Shown piece by piece: positions 38,123-46,488 of a DNA stretch of 64,000 nt. The first letter of the stretch is position 1. Each line of letters starts with the position of its first letter. The stretch lies in the NCBI GenBank assembly GCA_902774915.1, contig CACYKH010000002.1, positions 124,001-188,000 on the forward strand. Direction: 5' to 3'. The notes under the pieces were generated by a model that did no database searches, had not been told where the DNA came from, and saw only the letters and a program-made list of their open reading frames with translations. Source of the DNA: an uncultured Lachnospiraceae bacterium. Lineage in GTDB: Bacteria; Bacillota; Clostridia; Lachnospirales; Lachnospiraceae. A program made the translations under genes and the position numbers.

Positions 38123-39160
38123 CTATCTCACTCTGAGATTCTTTCTAGTGATATATAGTGCAACACCTATAGCAACAAGGATCGCAACAAATGCAATGAT
38201 CAAAAATACTGATTTTATATTCATATACATCAATATCTCGAATGATTTAGTGGTTGTATTACCAGCCTTATCTGTAACCAGAACGTTATAAACGCCGCTT
38301 TCATCTAAAGTATTATCTCTTCCAAGAGAAGTTTTTCTCTTATCTCTGGTAACAGAAACTCTATCTTCGCTTTCCAGTCCTTTTACAGTAACTGGACCTC
38401 TTGCTTTATCCTTTTTATCTAATCCCTCAAATGTTACCTGAGGTGGTGTATGATCTACATTTATCTGTAAATTATAATCTATACCTGTCGAACTGCAGGT
38501 ATATGTGATCTCATAGTAACCTTCTTTTGTAAGATCAACTGAGCCAAAGCCTTTATCTGTTTCTACACCGTCCTTATAAACAGACTTTGCAACAAAGCCA
38601 TCTGGCATAACATACTGACTAAGTCTGCCAGTTTCCTTTTTTACGATCTGGAATGACATCAACTGTTTTTCACTATTATCATCCCATGTAAGAACTGTGT
38701 AGGAACCATCTTCAGAAACGCTCTTTGGAATTCCGTTTAATTTAGCACCGTCCTTATAGACTGCAACATTAAACTCACCGCTTACGGCAAAATTTACAGC
38801 TCCTGTTGTTACCATCTTGTTGGTAACAGAAGAACTAAAGGTTCCACCAGTTACTGCGAAATTGAACATATGGGATTCCATATTGTATGTAATTCCGTCA
38901 GTTACAGAAATTTCTGCACTTTTAATGCTTTCCTCTGATCCCTTTGGAAGTCCTGTATAAAGATCAATATCGCCCTCGTAATCAAAGTAATCATCATCTT
39001 CGTATGTTACGTTTGAGCTGTCATCTACCACATAGGTATCATCATCATCTGATGATTCATCAAACCCATCAGCAGCATAAACTATACCGGCAGGCACAGT
39101 GCTCCCGAATATTACGAATATAGATAATATTAAAACTAAAGATACAAGGACTTTTCTCAT
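38123..39160 (-). CDS. Exported protein with Ig-like domain and C-terminal membrane anchor
   Basis: A signal peptide (about 1-29, ending VYAAD) is followed by an Asp/Tyr-rich acidic stretch (about 30-75), beta-rich domains (about 80-300) that include a bacterial Ig-like segment around HTPPQVTFEGLD and SGVYNVLVTDKAGNTTTKS, and a C-terminal membrane helix (about 315-337) with a short basic tail. It should be displayed on the outer face, held by its C-terminus. It sits between the coupling protein and the VirB6-like gene, so it is probably a structural or cell-contact part of the machine. It has no clear VirB homologue that I can name. Confidence 0.87.
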   Translation of the reverse strand: MRKVLVSLVLILSIFVIFGSTVPAGIVYAADGFDESSDDDDTYVVDDSSNVTYEDDDYFDYEGDIDLYTGLPKGSEESIKSAEISVTDGITYNMESHMFNFAVTGGTFSSSVTNKMVTTGAVNFAVSGEFNVAVYKDGAKLNGIPKSVSEDGSYTVLTWDDNSEKQLMSFQIVKKETGRLSQYVMPDGFVAKSVYKDGVETDKGFGSVDLTKEGYYEITYTCSSTGIDYNLQINVDHTPPQVTFEGLDKKDKARGPVTVKGLESEDRVSVTRDKRKTSLGRDNTLDESGVYNVLVTDKAGNTTTKSFEILMYMNIKSVFLIIAFVAILVAIGVALYITRKNLRVR

Positions 39161-39207
39161 TTTGTTTCCTCTCTGAACGTGCCCGATTAATTAGTAATCG
39201 AGTGTTC

Positions 39208-41232
39208 TCAAGCAGTTTCATCCAACTCATCATCATCGCCTGAGCCAAGAACTATTTCATTTCTCTTGTCCAGGTCATAGAATACTTCGTCAGCTCTAAA
39301 CATATGACTTCTCAACTCTTCCATATCCATACGTCCAAATTTGTAATATGGGCAAAGATATGAAGGTGTGTACTTCGTCTTGAGTGGGAAGTTACCGAAA
39401 GTAACGATAATTGAATTTCCCGTACTCTCTTTGTTGTTGAGCATCTGAAGCTCTGATGGATAAATAAGTGGTCTTACCTGTGTCTGTGATGAAATATTCA
39501 TCTCACCGGCCTTGGCACCAACATTCGTAGAAGTGGAATTTGTTCGTACTGTCATATTTCCACATAGCTTTGAGAACTCTTCGCATGTTCCGATGTCGTT
39601 AGAACCGATGAACATCTTCATACCGCAGTTAGACTTAACGATATCAGCAACCTTCTCACCGTATACGTTGTTAAGCTGTGAGTAGGACTGAACCACCATG
39701 TTGAACCAGATCTTTCTGGAACGACCTACAGTGATCATCTTATCGAACTTCTCTATCTTTGGCATGTTACCAAACTCATCAAGGATGAAATAAACATTTC
39801 TTGGAAGAGAGAGGTCCTCTCTTGCAGAAGCAACCTTAATGAGGGCTTTATACATACAGAGAATGAATACTGCGGCAAGTCCATGCCTTGTATCCTTCTC
39901 ATCAGGTATCTTCATAAAGAGTGCAGTTGGTTCTTCAGCGAACCTTTCAGCCTGCACATCTGTTGCTGATGTAAGACCGCAAAGTCCACGGTCGTTAAAC
40001 ATATTCAGCTTATCAAATGTAATTGACATATATGAGGAAAGAGTTGTATCTGCAGCAGACATAACCTGACGTGACAGTGTATATGCCTGTGACAGCTTGC
40101 TTCTTCCTTCGAAATATTCCTTAAGAGTTGCGAACTCATCTTCGGAATTAGTAAGTGCTTTGTTTATATTAAAGAAGTTGAACTTATCCTTTGTCATGTT
40201 AAGGCGTTCATCTTCTGAATCTTCGAGCATTGCTAGACATGTAGACATGATGATTGAACGTGCACCCTTTTCCCAAACAGGATCCTTCTCATTCTCGATA
40301 GGACAGATAACGGAAATAAGGTCGTTCAGATCCTCGTACATCTCATCGTAAAACTGCTGGCGGGTTACGGAAACATCATCCTGACAATGACTAAGATCGG
40401 CATAAGCCTTTCCACGCCACTCAGCCCATGGCTTGCCAGGCTCTCCTTCGCCATCCATTCTCTTAAGGTCAGGATATTTGGACATATCATCCTTGTGGAA
40501 CTTAATTCCCTTTCCTGCCTCAACATATTGCTGATACATATCCCAGATGCCATCCAGTGGATTCCAACGGGATGATGAGTAAGTATCACGGAGATCAAGG
40601 AGCAGAACCTTGTATCCTCTTGATACCAGGTACTGACTATGGAGATCAAAAAGCTCTCCCTTAGGGTCAGTCATGATCATTGAGCTTCCTGCTGCTGTAG
40701 ATGCGAGGAGCTGGATCATAGGATTGATAAATGTTGTGGTCTTACCAGAACCGGTAGCACCGATGATAAGCGAATGCGCTCCCGGCAAAAAGTTGACCTG
40801 TAAATGCTTTTTCTTATCGAGGACGGCTCTTACTGGAATACCATCCTTCTTGACCTTGTTCAAATCACTATATAGGTGATGAGGAAAGTATTTATCTCTT
40901 TCCTGCTCTGTAAGGAAACGGCTGTTTTCAAGAGAACCCTGAACAACATCAGGCTTACCCTTCTTACTTCCAAGCATGCTTCCACTCTTCTCCATCATGA
41001 GAGACTCCAGGTTGCTACCTGAAAGAAGCCATATAAGGCCAATTGCAAGAGCTGCAAGACCTCCATAAGCCCAAGTCCTCCACTCCAGAAGCAGATGTGG
41101 TTCCAGTTTATAACCCTGACCATTAAGAGAACCCGTAAGCATTGGAGTAAAGGATCTTACTGCAAAGCCCACTATTCCCGCAAGGATTATAAATATCATG
41201 ATATTCAGAAGTATTTTATGTCCTGTTTTCAT
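39208..41232 (-). CDS. VirD4/TraG-type T4SS coupling ATPase
   Basis: I choose the ATG at 41232 (674 aa), 6 bases after GGGAG; the ATG two codons upstream would touch the ribosome site. Two N-terminal membrane helices (about 8-30 and 50-70) precede a TraG/VirD4 ATPase: Walker A IIGATGSGKTTTFINP near 160 and Walker B YFILDEFGNMPKIEKF near 481, with WFNMVVQSYSQL after it. The C-terminus is acidic. Coupling proteins recognise substrates, often by basic C-terminal signals, and hand them to the VirB4/VirB6 channel. The presence of this gene means the machine can select exported cargo. No relaxase is found nearby, so the cargo may be protein. Confidence 0.95.
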   Translation of the reverse strand: MKTGHKILLNIMIFIILAGIVGFAVRSFTPMLTGSLNGQGYKLEPHLLLEWRTWAYGGLAALAIGLIWLLSGSNLESLMMEKSGSMLGSKKGKPDVVQGSLENSRFLTEQERDKYFPHHLYSDLNKVKKDGIPVRAVLDKKKHLQVNFLPGAHSLIIGATGSGKTTTFINPMIQLLASTAAGSSMIMTDPKGELFDLHSQYLVSRGYKVLLLDLRDTYSSSRWNPLDGIWDMYQQYVEAGKGIKFHKDDMSKYPDLKRMDGEGEPGKPWAEWRGKAYADLSHCQDDVSVTRQQFYDEMYEDLNDLISVICPIENEKDPVWEKGARSIIMSTCLAMLEDSEDERLNMTKDKFNFFNINKALTNSEDEFATLKEYFEGRSKLSQAYTLSRQVMSAADTTLSSYMSITFDKLNMFNDRGLCGLTSATDVQAERFAEEPTALFMKIPDEKDTRHGLAAVFILCMYKALIKVASAREDLSLPRNVYFILDEFGNMPKIEKFDKMITVGRSRKIWFNMVVQSYSQLNNVYGEKVADIVKSNCGMKMFIGSNDIGTCEEFSKLCGNMTVRTNSTSTNVGAKAGEMNISSQTQVRPLIYPSELQMLNNKESTGNSIIVTFGNFPLKTKYTPSYLCPYYKFGRMDMEELRSHMFRADEVFYDLDKRNEIVLGSGDDDELDETA

Positions 41233-41315
41233 AGACATCTCCCATATCGATTCAAAAAGCGCGTAAAACTACGCCGAAAAAGATACAAATAAAGCTTCTC
41301 TTTATAAACACAATT

Positions 41316-41344
41316 GGGAATATAGCTTCTGGAGCTATATTCCC
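41316..41344 (-). other. Stem-loop between pilin and coupling-protein genes
   Basis: A perfect 12-bp stem (GGGAATATAGCT and its complement) with a 5-base loop, 31 bp beyond the pilin stop codon. No T tract follows on minus (AATTGTG), so it is not a standard terminator. Such a loop can protect the upstream mRNA from 3' decay and would give more pilin than ATPase; this is inference. Confidence 0.7.
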
Positions 41345-41374
41345 CTTATGCTTAACATTTTTTACTATAATTAA

Positions 41375-41812
41375 TTAGTTTCCTGATGAAACTGTTGATG
41401 TTGAGTTTGTCTCTCCGATTGAATCGTACATCCAATCTGTAAGAGGTCCGATAGAAAGCTTAAGTGCTACTACAAGGATGAAAATAAGCAGATAACCAAT
41501 AATGGCTGTCTTAAGTGCCTGCTTTCTCTTCTCCTTCTCCTGTGGCTCCTCAGCAGTTGCGTACTTAACACCTAAGAATACGCAGAAGATTGCTCCACCT
41601 GCACTAACAATTGCAAGAATTGGTGTTAACAGACGTGTAAGAAGATCTACGATTGGCGTAGCAACGCTATCAAGATCTGCAGCAAATGCTGTTCCTGTAT
41701 AGGAAAGTATTGTCACAAGAGATACAAGTGCAACTGCAGCGATTCTGCTAAACATCAGCACCTTTTTACTAGATGCCATAGCCTTAGCTTTAATTAATAA
41801 TTCTTTCTTCAT
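41375..41812 (-). CDS. VirB2-like T4SS pilin / small two-helix membrane subunit
   Basis: The start is the ATG 9 bases after AGGAGG (145 aa); the longer frame to 41857 is rejected. A long signal-like N-terminus (about 18-46, ending GTAFAAD) is followed by a hydrophobic helix (about 58-84), a short charged loop (EEPQEKEKRKQ), a second helix (about 98-120) and a Ser/Thr/Asn-rich tail. This is the layout of VirB2/TrbC-type pilins and of the PilN/T4SS 'TrbC' subunits of Gram-positive systems. It is first gene of the machine operon, 72 bp after the -10 of the class A promoter. A stem-loop after it probably favours high expression. Confidence 0.88.
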   Translation of the reverse strand: MKKELLIKAKAMASSKKVLMFSRIAAVALVSLVTILSYTGTAFAADLDSVATPIVDLLTRLLTPILAIVSAGGAIFCVFLGVKYATAEEPQEKEKRKQALKTAIIGYLLIFILVVALKLSIGPLTDWMYDSIGETNSTSTVSSGN

Positions 41813-41883
41813 TTCTCCCATCCTCCTTGGATAATCTAAGTGGTTTTTTGCTCTCAAAGCTATTTTTTGTATCTTATGACTCG

Positions 41884-41917
41884 ATTATATCAGCATAAGC
41901 GCAACAAAAGAGCAACA
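41884..41917 (-). promoter_or_regulatory. Class A tandem-repeat promoter of the T4SS machine operon
   Basis: Units TGTTGCTCTTT and TGTTGCGCTTA in tandem (41896-41917, minus), 6 bp (TGCTGA), then a consensus -10 TATAAT (41884-41889). This is the best -10 among the class A promoters and drives pilin, coupling protein, channel, VirB4 and STAS genes. Confidence 0.88.
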
Positions 41918-41949
41918 CACTCAAAAATATTTTTTTATTTTTTTTAAAT

Positions 41950-43158
41950 TTAGTGATTTTTGGCTAAATCTAGCGGAATTTTGATGATACTTTCTGTACC
42001 ATCCGGAGTTTTATTTAAAGTATATTCTCCGTTACAAAGAATTTTTAATCGCGTTTTCACATTTTTGGTACCAACGCTCTTATGTTTTTTCTGAGTAGAG
42101 AGTTCTGTTTTCTTCCCTCTGCCGTCATCCACAACCTTTATTATAACATATCCGCCCTCTTCCTGTGTGATAATTTTAATCTCATCACCCTCTGAACTCA
42201 TACCAATTCCGTAGTAGATTGCATTTTCCACAAGCGGCTGGACTGTAAGGGCCGGAATATTAAAATCAGTGGTCTCAAATTCCTTTTTTATAGTGAAATT
42301 TCGGGATGGAAGTATCCGGGATAATTTCACATAAGCATCCACATGTTCCATCTCCTGCAAAAACGGTATCATCTTCTCATTTGTAAGCGCTTCAAAGTTC
42401 TTCCTTAGATAGGAAGAGAAGTCATAGATTGCTGGCTTTACCGATTCAGGCTCTTCGTCACAAAGCAGCGCGATCTGCTGAAGTGAATTATAAATAAAAT
42501 GAGGATGAATCTGTTCCATAAGAAGCGAAACTTTATTTTCCGAAAGTTCAACCTGCTTATTTAGCAGATCTCGCTCCATATCCATCTGATAACCGAAGAA
42601 GATTATCAGGAGCATCACTGTTATTCCGAGCCCCATAAAGTGAAGTCTGTCATCGGCCATACCAATGAAGGATGCGATTACCGGGAACATGGTTCCCAGA
42701 AGGAAGCCTATACTGGCACCGATCTTCTTTGACGAAAACAGTAGCATTATGATAGCGACAATATACTGAAGGAGGAACGCTCCGTAAATAAAGAATTCAT
42801 CATTACCAAATATTACAAGGATTAATACCAGCACAGCAAAAAGGGTCTGCACTGTAGTCCAGAAAACACCGTCCCACTTCTGTCCCGTTTCGCGCTCAGT
42901 TTCAATAAAGTAAAGCGCAAAGAATGGAGGAAACAGGGCATAGAATACTCTGGAATAGACCAGAGTCGCACTAAGCTGGAACATAAGTCCACCCATAACC
43001 AGACAAACAGAAGCAATAAACCACCCCATACGGATGTTGTGAAGCTTCATCTGTATAGCCGTCAGCATAACCACACCTGTCAGGATCATGGAAACGAAAG
43101 TACATATCAGGTTCGCTATCGTTATGACATTGTTAAAATCTATGGTATCAAAATCCAT
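41950..43158 (-). CDS. LytS/YehU-type sensor histidine kinase
   Basis: The 402 residues have about six hydrophobic segments (about 10-200), then a His-kinase domain of the LytS family: QIHPHFIYNSLQQI with the phosphorylated His near residue 219, an N box around ENAIYYGIGM, and VVDDGRGKKTE in the ATP lid. Kinases of this family usually partner with receivers ending in YAVDAFxVHADGF-like motifs, as found in the three regulators at 47.7-49.9 kb. It is 18 bp after the 233-aa membrane protein gene, behind the class B promoter at 43940. The likely partners are the receiver at 48568 and/or the SARP-type regulator at 47728, which sit in the other class B operon. Confidence 0.92.
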   Translation of the reverse strand: MDFDTIDFNNVITIANLICTFVSMILTGVVMLTAIQMKLHNIRMGWFIASVCLVMGGLMFQLSATLVYSRVFYALFPPFFALYFIETERETGQKWDGVFWTTVQTLFAVLVLILVIFGNDEFFIYGAFLLQYIVAIIMLLFSSKKIGASIGFLLGTMFPVIASFIGMADDRLHFMGLGITVMLLIIFFGYQMDMERDLLNKQVELSENKVSLLMEQIHPHFIYNSLQQIALLCDEEPESVKPAIYDFSSYLRKNFEALTNEKMIPFLQEMEHVDAYVKLSRILPSRNFTIKKEFETTDFNIPALTVQPLVENAIYYGIGMSSEGDEIKIITQEEGGYVIIKVVDDGRGKKTELSTQKKHKSVGTKNVKTRLKILCNGEYTLNKTPDGTESIIKIPLDLAKNH

Positions 43159-43176
43159 ACTCTTCTCCTGTCATCC

Positions 43177-43878
43177 TTAGATAGCATTTTGGTTGTTATA
43201 GTTAAACATATAATATTCATAACAGAAGCGTTTCATCTTCTTATATAAATCAAGGCATATAAATATATACAGCAATATAACCACGACCAGAATGGACCAG
43301 GCAACTGCATAACCCTTCATCCCTCTCAGAAGATAAATTATAGGTGTAAGAATAGCGCTCACCAGCATCTGACTGAATTCCGCGAATATCCAAAGCGGTT
43401 TTATTTTCTTTATCTTCTCTGCATTCTTTTCATCGCCCATGAAGATATATAATTCATTCATCCCGTTTATAAGGAATACAATTATCATGACGATAAAGAG
43501 ACTAGGTATAAAATTAACCAGCATAGCAAGAATGTTCATTACAGGATGGTCACCCAGTGTTGTAGCCAGCCATTTTACGACACGGCTTATAAGCTCTGCA
43601 ACCATATATAATTCGCACATATAACAGGAAAGGTTAAACCATTTTGAACGGTCGGCCAACCTATATAGACAAATAAAAACAGATACAATAGCGAGATACC
43701 TGAGGAAGTAGCATACAACATATGCTCCATTCATCATTTGATTCAGAGTAACTGTCCCACTTACCAATAGAACAGAATAAGCGGACAGGGATAGCATTAT
43801 AAACAACGCCGAAAGAAGCATCGCAAATACTGTGTACGGAAATACCATTATTGCATTGTAATCAAACTTTGAATTCAT
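43177..43878 (-). CDS. Polytopic membrane protein, 233 aa, possible accessory sensor
   Basis: About six hydrophobic helices (about 12-35, 48-70, 80-100, 115-140, 165-185, 195-215) with short loops and a basic tail (KKMKRF...). There is no catalytic motif. The layout resembles the membrane input region of the histidine kinase downstream but without a kinase domain, so it could be a detached sensor or ligand-binding partner. It is first gene of the class B operon, 18 bp before the kinase gene. The family is not recognised. Confidence 0.82.
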   Translation of the reverse strand: MNSKFDYNAIMVFPYTVFAMLLSALFIMLSLSAYSVLLVSGTVTLNQMMNGAYVVCYFLRYLAIVSVFICLYRLADRSKWFNLSCYMCELYMVAELISRVVKWLATTLGDHPVMNILAMLVNFIPSLFIVMIIVFLINGMNELYIFMGDEKNAEKIKKIKPLWIFAEFSQMLVSAILTPIIYLLRGMKGYAVAWSILVVVILLYIFICLDLYKKMKRFCYEYYMFNYNNQNAI

Positions 43879-43901
43879 AATACTTCCCTACGCAAAATAA
43901 A

Positions 43902-43957
43902 GACAGCTCTCGCTATAATATCATTCTTTCCAAATGATTATTATAACGAGAGCTGTC
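43902..43957 (-). terminator. Terminator stem that encloses the class B promoter -10
   Basis: A 56-bp imperfect palindrome with about 24 bp per arm (11 perfect outer pairs GACAGCTCTCG) and a 7-base loop. On the minus strand it is followed by TTTATTTT. It lies downstream of the 780-aa gene and can stop its transcripts. The -10 TATAAT of the next promoter (43940-43945) sits within the 5' arm, so RNA started there (around 43932) holds only the 3' arm and cannot fold the hairpin. Confidence 0.75.
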
Positions 43958-43973
43958 CAACAAATGTCCAACA
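43940..43973 (-). promoter_or_regulatory. Class B tandem-repeat promoter of the sensor kinase operon
   Basis: Units TGTTGGACATT and TGTTGGACAGC in tandem (43952-43973, minus), 6 bp (TCTCGT), then TATAAT (43940-43945). The geometry is identical to class A, but the unit reads GGACA where class A reads GCGCT, so a second regulator of the same kind probably reads it. Confidence 0.85.
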
Positions 43974-44007
43974 AAAACACAAGATATTGTGTCAAAAACT
44001 AGTTTTT

Positions 44008-46350
44008 TTAGTATTCAGGTACAATTATATCAATAGTTGAATCGTTTACCATATCCATAATATTACTAGTATTCTTCGGATTAAGTGTAACAGCTGTTGA
44101 TGTTTTTTCTAGTACAACTGTAGGTTTGTTATCATCAACGCCTTCAAGTCCATATCCTTTTTTAGAACCACTACTTGCGCCTGTAGCAAAATAGTACATT
44201 TCTAGTTCGTCATATCTGTCAACAAGCTCCAACCATTCGTCCAACTTTTCTGCCGGGATTTTAATATATTCAAATTTATTATTTGTATAGTAAAGTTTTA
44301 AATAATACTCCAAATTCCTAGGATGAACTGAAGCTTCATATTTGGTGTTTTGATAACCACTTCCAAATAATTTCGTATTAACCGCTTCAACATGATATAT
44401 ATTACGCGTAGCAGCTAAGATATCCACTGATCTACTAGAATCGCTGGATATCCATTCCAGATTCTGCATATTACTCTTGTTAAGTGTGCATTTATCAAGG
44501 AATACCAGTTCGTCCTTACGATTAACTCCCGCATATAGAGTTGCTTTGTTACGATTTTCTATTTTACTTCCCTTATCTATGGTAGCTCGGGTTACCGCAA
44601 GTCCACCATAATTAATGAGAGTTGATCCTCCGGTAAGTTTAAGTGTCGCAGAATTGCTCCAATCCGCCTTATCTGTTAACGAATATATTCTTCCACCTTC
44701 CATAATGATAATATTGCCGCCATTACATTCAATATTACCCAATGTATTTTCCATAAACGGAGAGATACATCCACCTGATTTTACAAGGAGAGTACCTCCA
44801 TTCTTAATAACAATCTTACCATTATTTATAAGATTAGTTCCAACAGTGAGCGTACCACCGTCAATAGTGATAACCTTGTCCTTCTGAAGAATATAACCAT
44901 CAGTGAATCCTGCGTCACTTACGCCATCTCCATCATCATCTTTAGCGCTGGCAAACATTCCACCATTAAGTGCCATAAGCTTGCCATCTTTGATTGTCTG
45001 AGTTTTAAGAGCTGTCATTTCATGTGGAGTACCAACATACCACTTGAAAGTCGAAACACCTCTTTCTCTCCAGGAACCCTGGAAGGTAATCTCCCACTGA
45101 TAGCCATCCTTAGGAAGATAGGTTAAAAGAACCATATCTGTACTATTATTGGTAACACCAGAACCATAGCAGTCTAAGCAAATTTCATTATCAGTATTGT
45201 TATCAAATTTAGCAAGCCACCAGATATTATTCGCTTTACCAACAGTTTTCATATGTATATAATCATTTTTACTCACTGCACCATCGGTATCATACTTATT
45301 AAAGAACATAATAGGCTCGTAACCATGATCACCTGTCTCTTTTATAGTGGCTGAGTAAAGGAAATAATCCTTACCATTTTGTGGAGTATATTTGGAAGCC
45401 TCAGCATTTGTAAGCTGTTTTGTAGGGATGTTCATTGTAACAGCAATATTAGTACAATTAGAATTCATTTGAAAATTCTTTATCCATGGAACACCCATAG
45501 AATCACCCATTGAGAAAAACTTCTTTTTTGTAAAATAACTCTGCGGAATATCGCTGTATTTTCCTTTATCGTCCTCCTCAATGTACATGCTTTGTCCAGC
45601 ACTAAAGTAGTATGAAGGGGAATGCTGTTCATCTCCATATTCACCAATTTTTTTCTTTCCACTATCATACTTTCCGTAGTAGCCATTATATATATCGCTC
45701 TCAACATTAACACTCGTCATAGGAAAATCATCATAATAATGGTAATGTATTCTTACTGGTCCATATGCTACATGTTTCCTATCCGCATAGGTTGATATAA
45801 ATGGCATGCTTTTGTTGCTATATTTATTCATAGGTTTGAAATACTGATCTTTGTAAAGCTGTGCTGACCAATAGTTGGGCATAACATTGTTAACCCAACG
45901 ATCATACGCAGCGTTCCATCTTTGATGGAAGTCGTCACCTGCATTTGTTTTAAAATTAGTACTTCTTACACATGCAGTGCCACCATTCATAGCAGGTGTA
46001 TCTTGAGAATAGCATGGAATAAGCATAGACGCATGATACTTACTATCACTGAGGATGGATCTGGCGTTGTCTGAAGTCACCTCTTCCCACTCCCAAAATC
46101 CAATACGTGTAGTCTGAGCGTCCATAATATTGGTTTGCTTCTGCTCTTCTGTTTTTCCATTTCCCTCTGTAGTCGCTTCTGTAGTCGCCTCTCCATCTTT
46201 CAAGATTATACCTGCTGTCTGGGCATTAACTGCATAAGAGGAACTGAGTCCAAAAACTGAAGCCATCATAATAACAGCTGCAGCGAGAGCGAACCCTTTA
46301 TGCTTTTTATTTATTTTAGGAATAATACGGATTATCTTAAACTTTACCAT
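44008..46350 (-). CDS. Exported protein with beta-helix-like repeats, 780 aa
   Basis: An unusually long basic N-terminus (KFKIIRIIPKINKKHKGF) precedes the signal core (about 20-42, ending AVNAQ). A Thr/Glu linker (about 50-75) leads to a Tyr/Trp-rich globular domain (about 80-440). A calcium-binding-like loop DDDGDGVSDAG (about 470) follows, then Gly/Asn-rich short strands (GGTLTVGTNLINNGKIVIKNGG and similar, about 485-620) that look like a right-handed beta-helix. There is no wall anchor. It is monocistronic under the class A promoter at 46421, with the nested terminator downstream, and so belongs to the regulon. Surface adhesion or polysaccharide contact is a guess; no catalytic residues are clear. 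Confidence 0.85.
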   Translation of the reverse strand: MVKFKIIRIIPKINKKHKGFALAAAVIMMASVFGLSSSYAVNAQTAGIILKDGEATTEATTEGNGKTEEQKQTNIMDAQTTRIGFWEWEEVTSDNARSILSDSKYHASMLIPCYSQDTPAMNGGTACVRSTNFKTNAGDDFHQRWNAAYDRWVNNVMPNYWSAQLYKDQYFKPMNKYSNKSMPFISTYADRKHVAYGPVRIHYHYYDDFPMTSVNVESDIYNGYYGKYDSGKKKIGEYGDEQHSPSYYFSAGQSMYIEEDDKGKYSDIPQSYFTKKKFFSMGDSMGVPWIKNFQMNSNCTNIAVTMNIPTKQLTNAEASKYTPQNGKDYFLYSATIKETGDHGYEPIMFFNKYDTDGAVSKNDYIHMKTVGKANNIWWLAKFDNNTDNEICLDCYGSGVTNNSTDMVLLTYLPKDGYQWEITFQGSWRERGVSTFKWYVGTPHEMTALKTQTIKDGKLMALNGGMFASAKDDDGDGVSDAGFTDGYILQKDKVITIDGGTLTVGTNLINNGKIVIKNGGTLLVKSGGCISPFMENTLGNIECNGGNIIIMEGGRIYSLTDKADWSNSATLKLTGGSTLINYGGLAVTRATIDKGSKIENRNKATLYAGVNRKDELVFLDKCTLNKSNMQNLEWISSDSSRSVDILAATRNIYHVEAVNTKLFGSGYQNTKYEASVHPRNLEYYLKLYYTNNKFEYIKIPAEKLDEWLELVDRYDELEMYYFATGASSGSKKGYGLEGVDDNKPTVVLEKTSTAVTLNPKNTSNIMDMVNDSTIDIIVPEY

Positions 46351-46420
46351 TTTTTTCTTCCTTCTTTGTTAAGATCCTTCGCCCAAGGGCTTAGGAAGAC
46401 ATATTTTCATTATATGTCAG

Positions 46421-46454
46421 AGTTTATCACACAAAACGCAACAAAAGCGCAACA
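46421..46454 (-). promoter_or_regulatory. Class A tandem-repeat promoter of the 780-aa exported protein
   Basis: Units TGTTGCGCTTT and TGTTGCGTTTT in tandem (46433-46454, minus), 6 bp (GTGTGA), then -10 TAAACT (46421-46426). The leader holds a small GC hairpin (CCTAAGCCC region, about 46379-46396) before the ribosome site. Confidence 0.82.
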
Positions 46455-46488
46455 AAGCTTTTATATTTTTTCAGAAACCTAAAAATAA

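Noticed and set aside
31281-42000. Complete integrative conjugative element
   Set aside because: No relaxase, integrase, oriT-like or att-like sequence was found in the 64 kb, though the left flank is cut.
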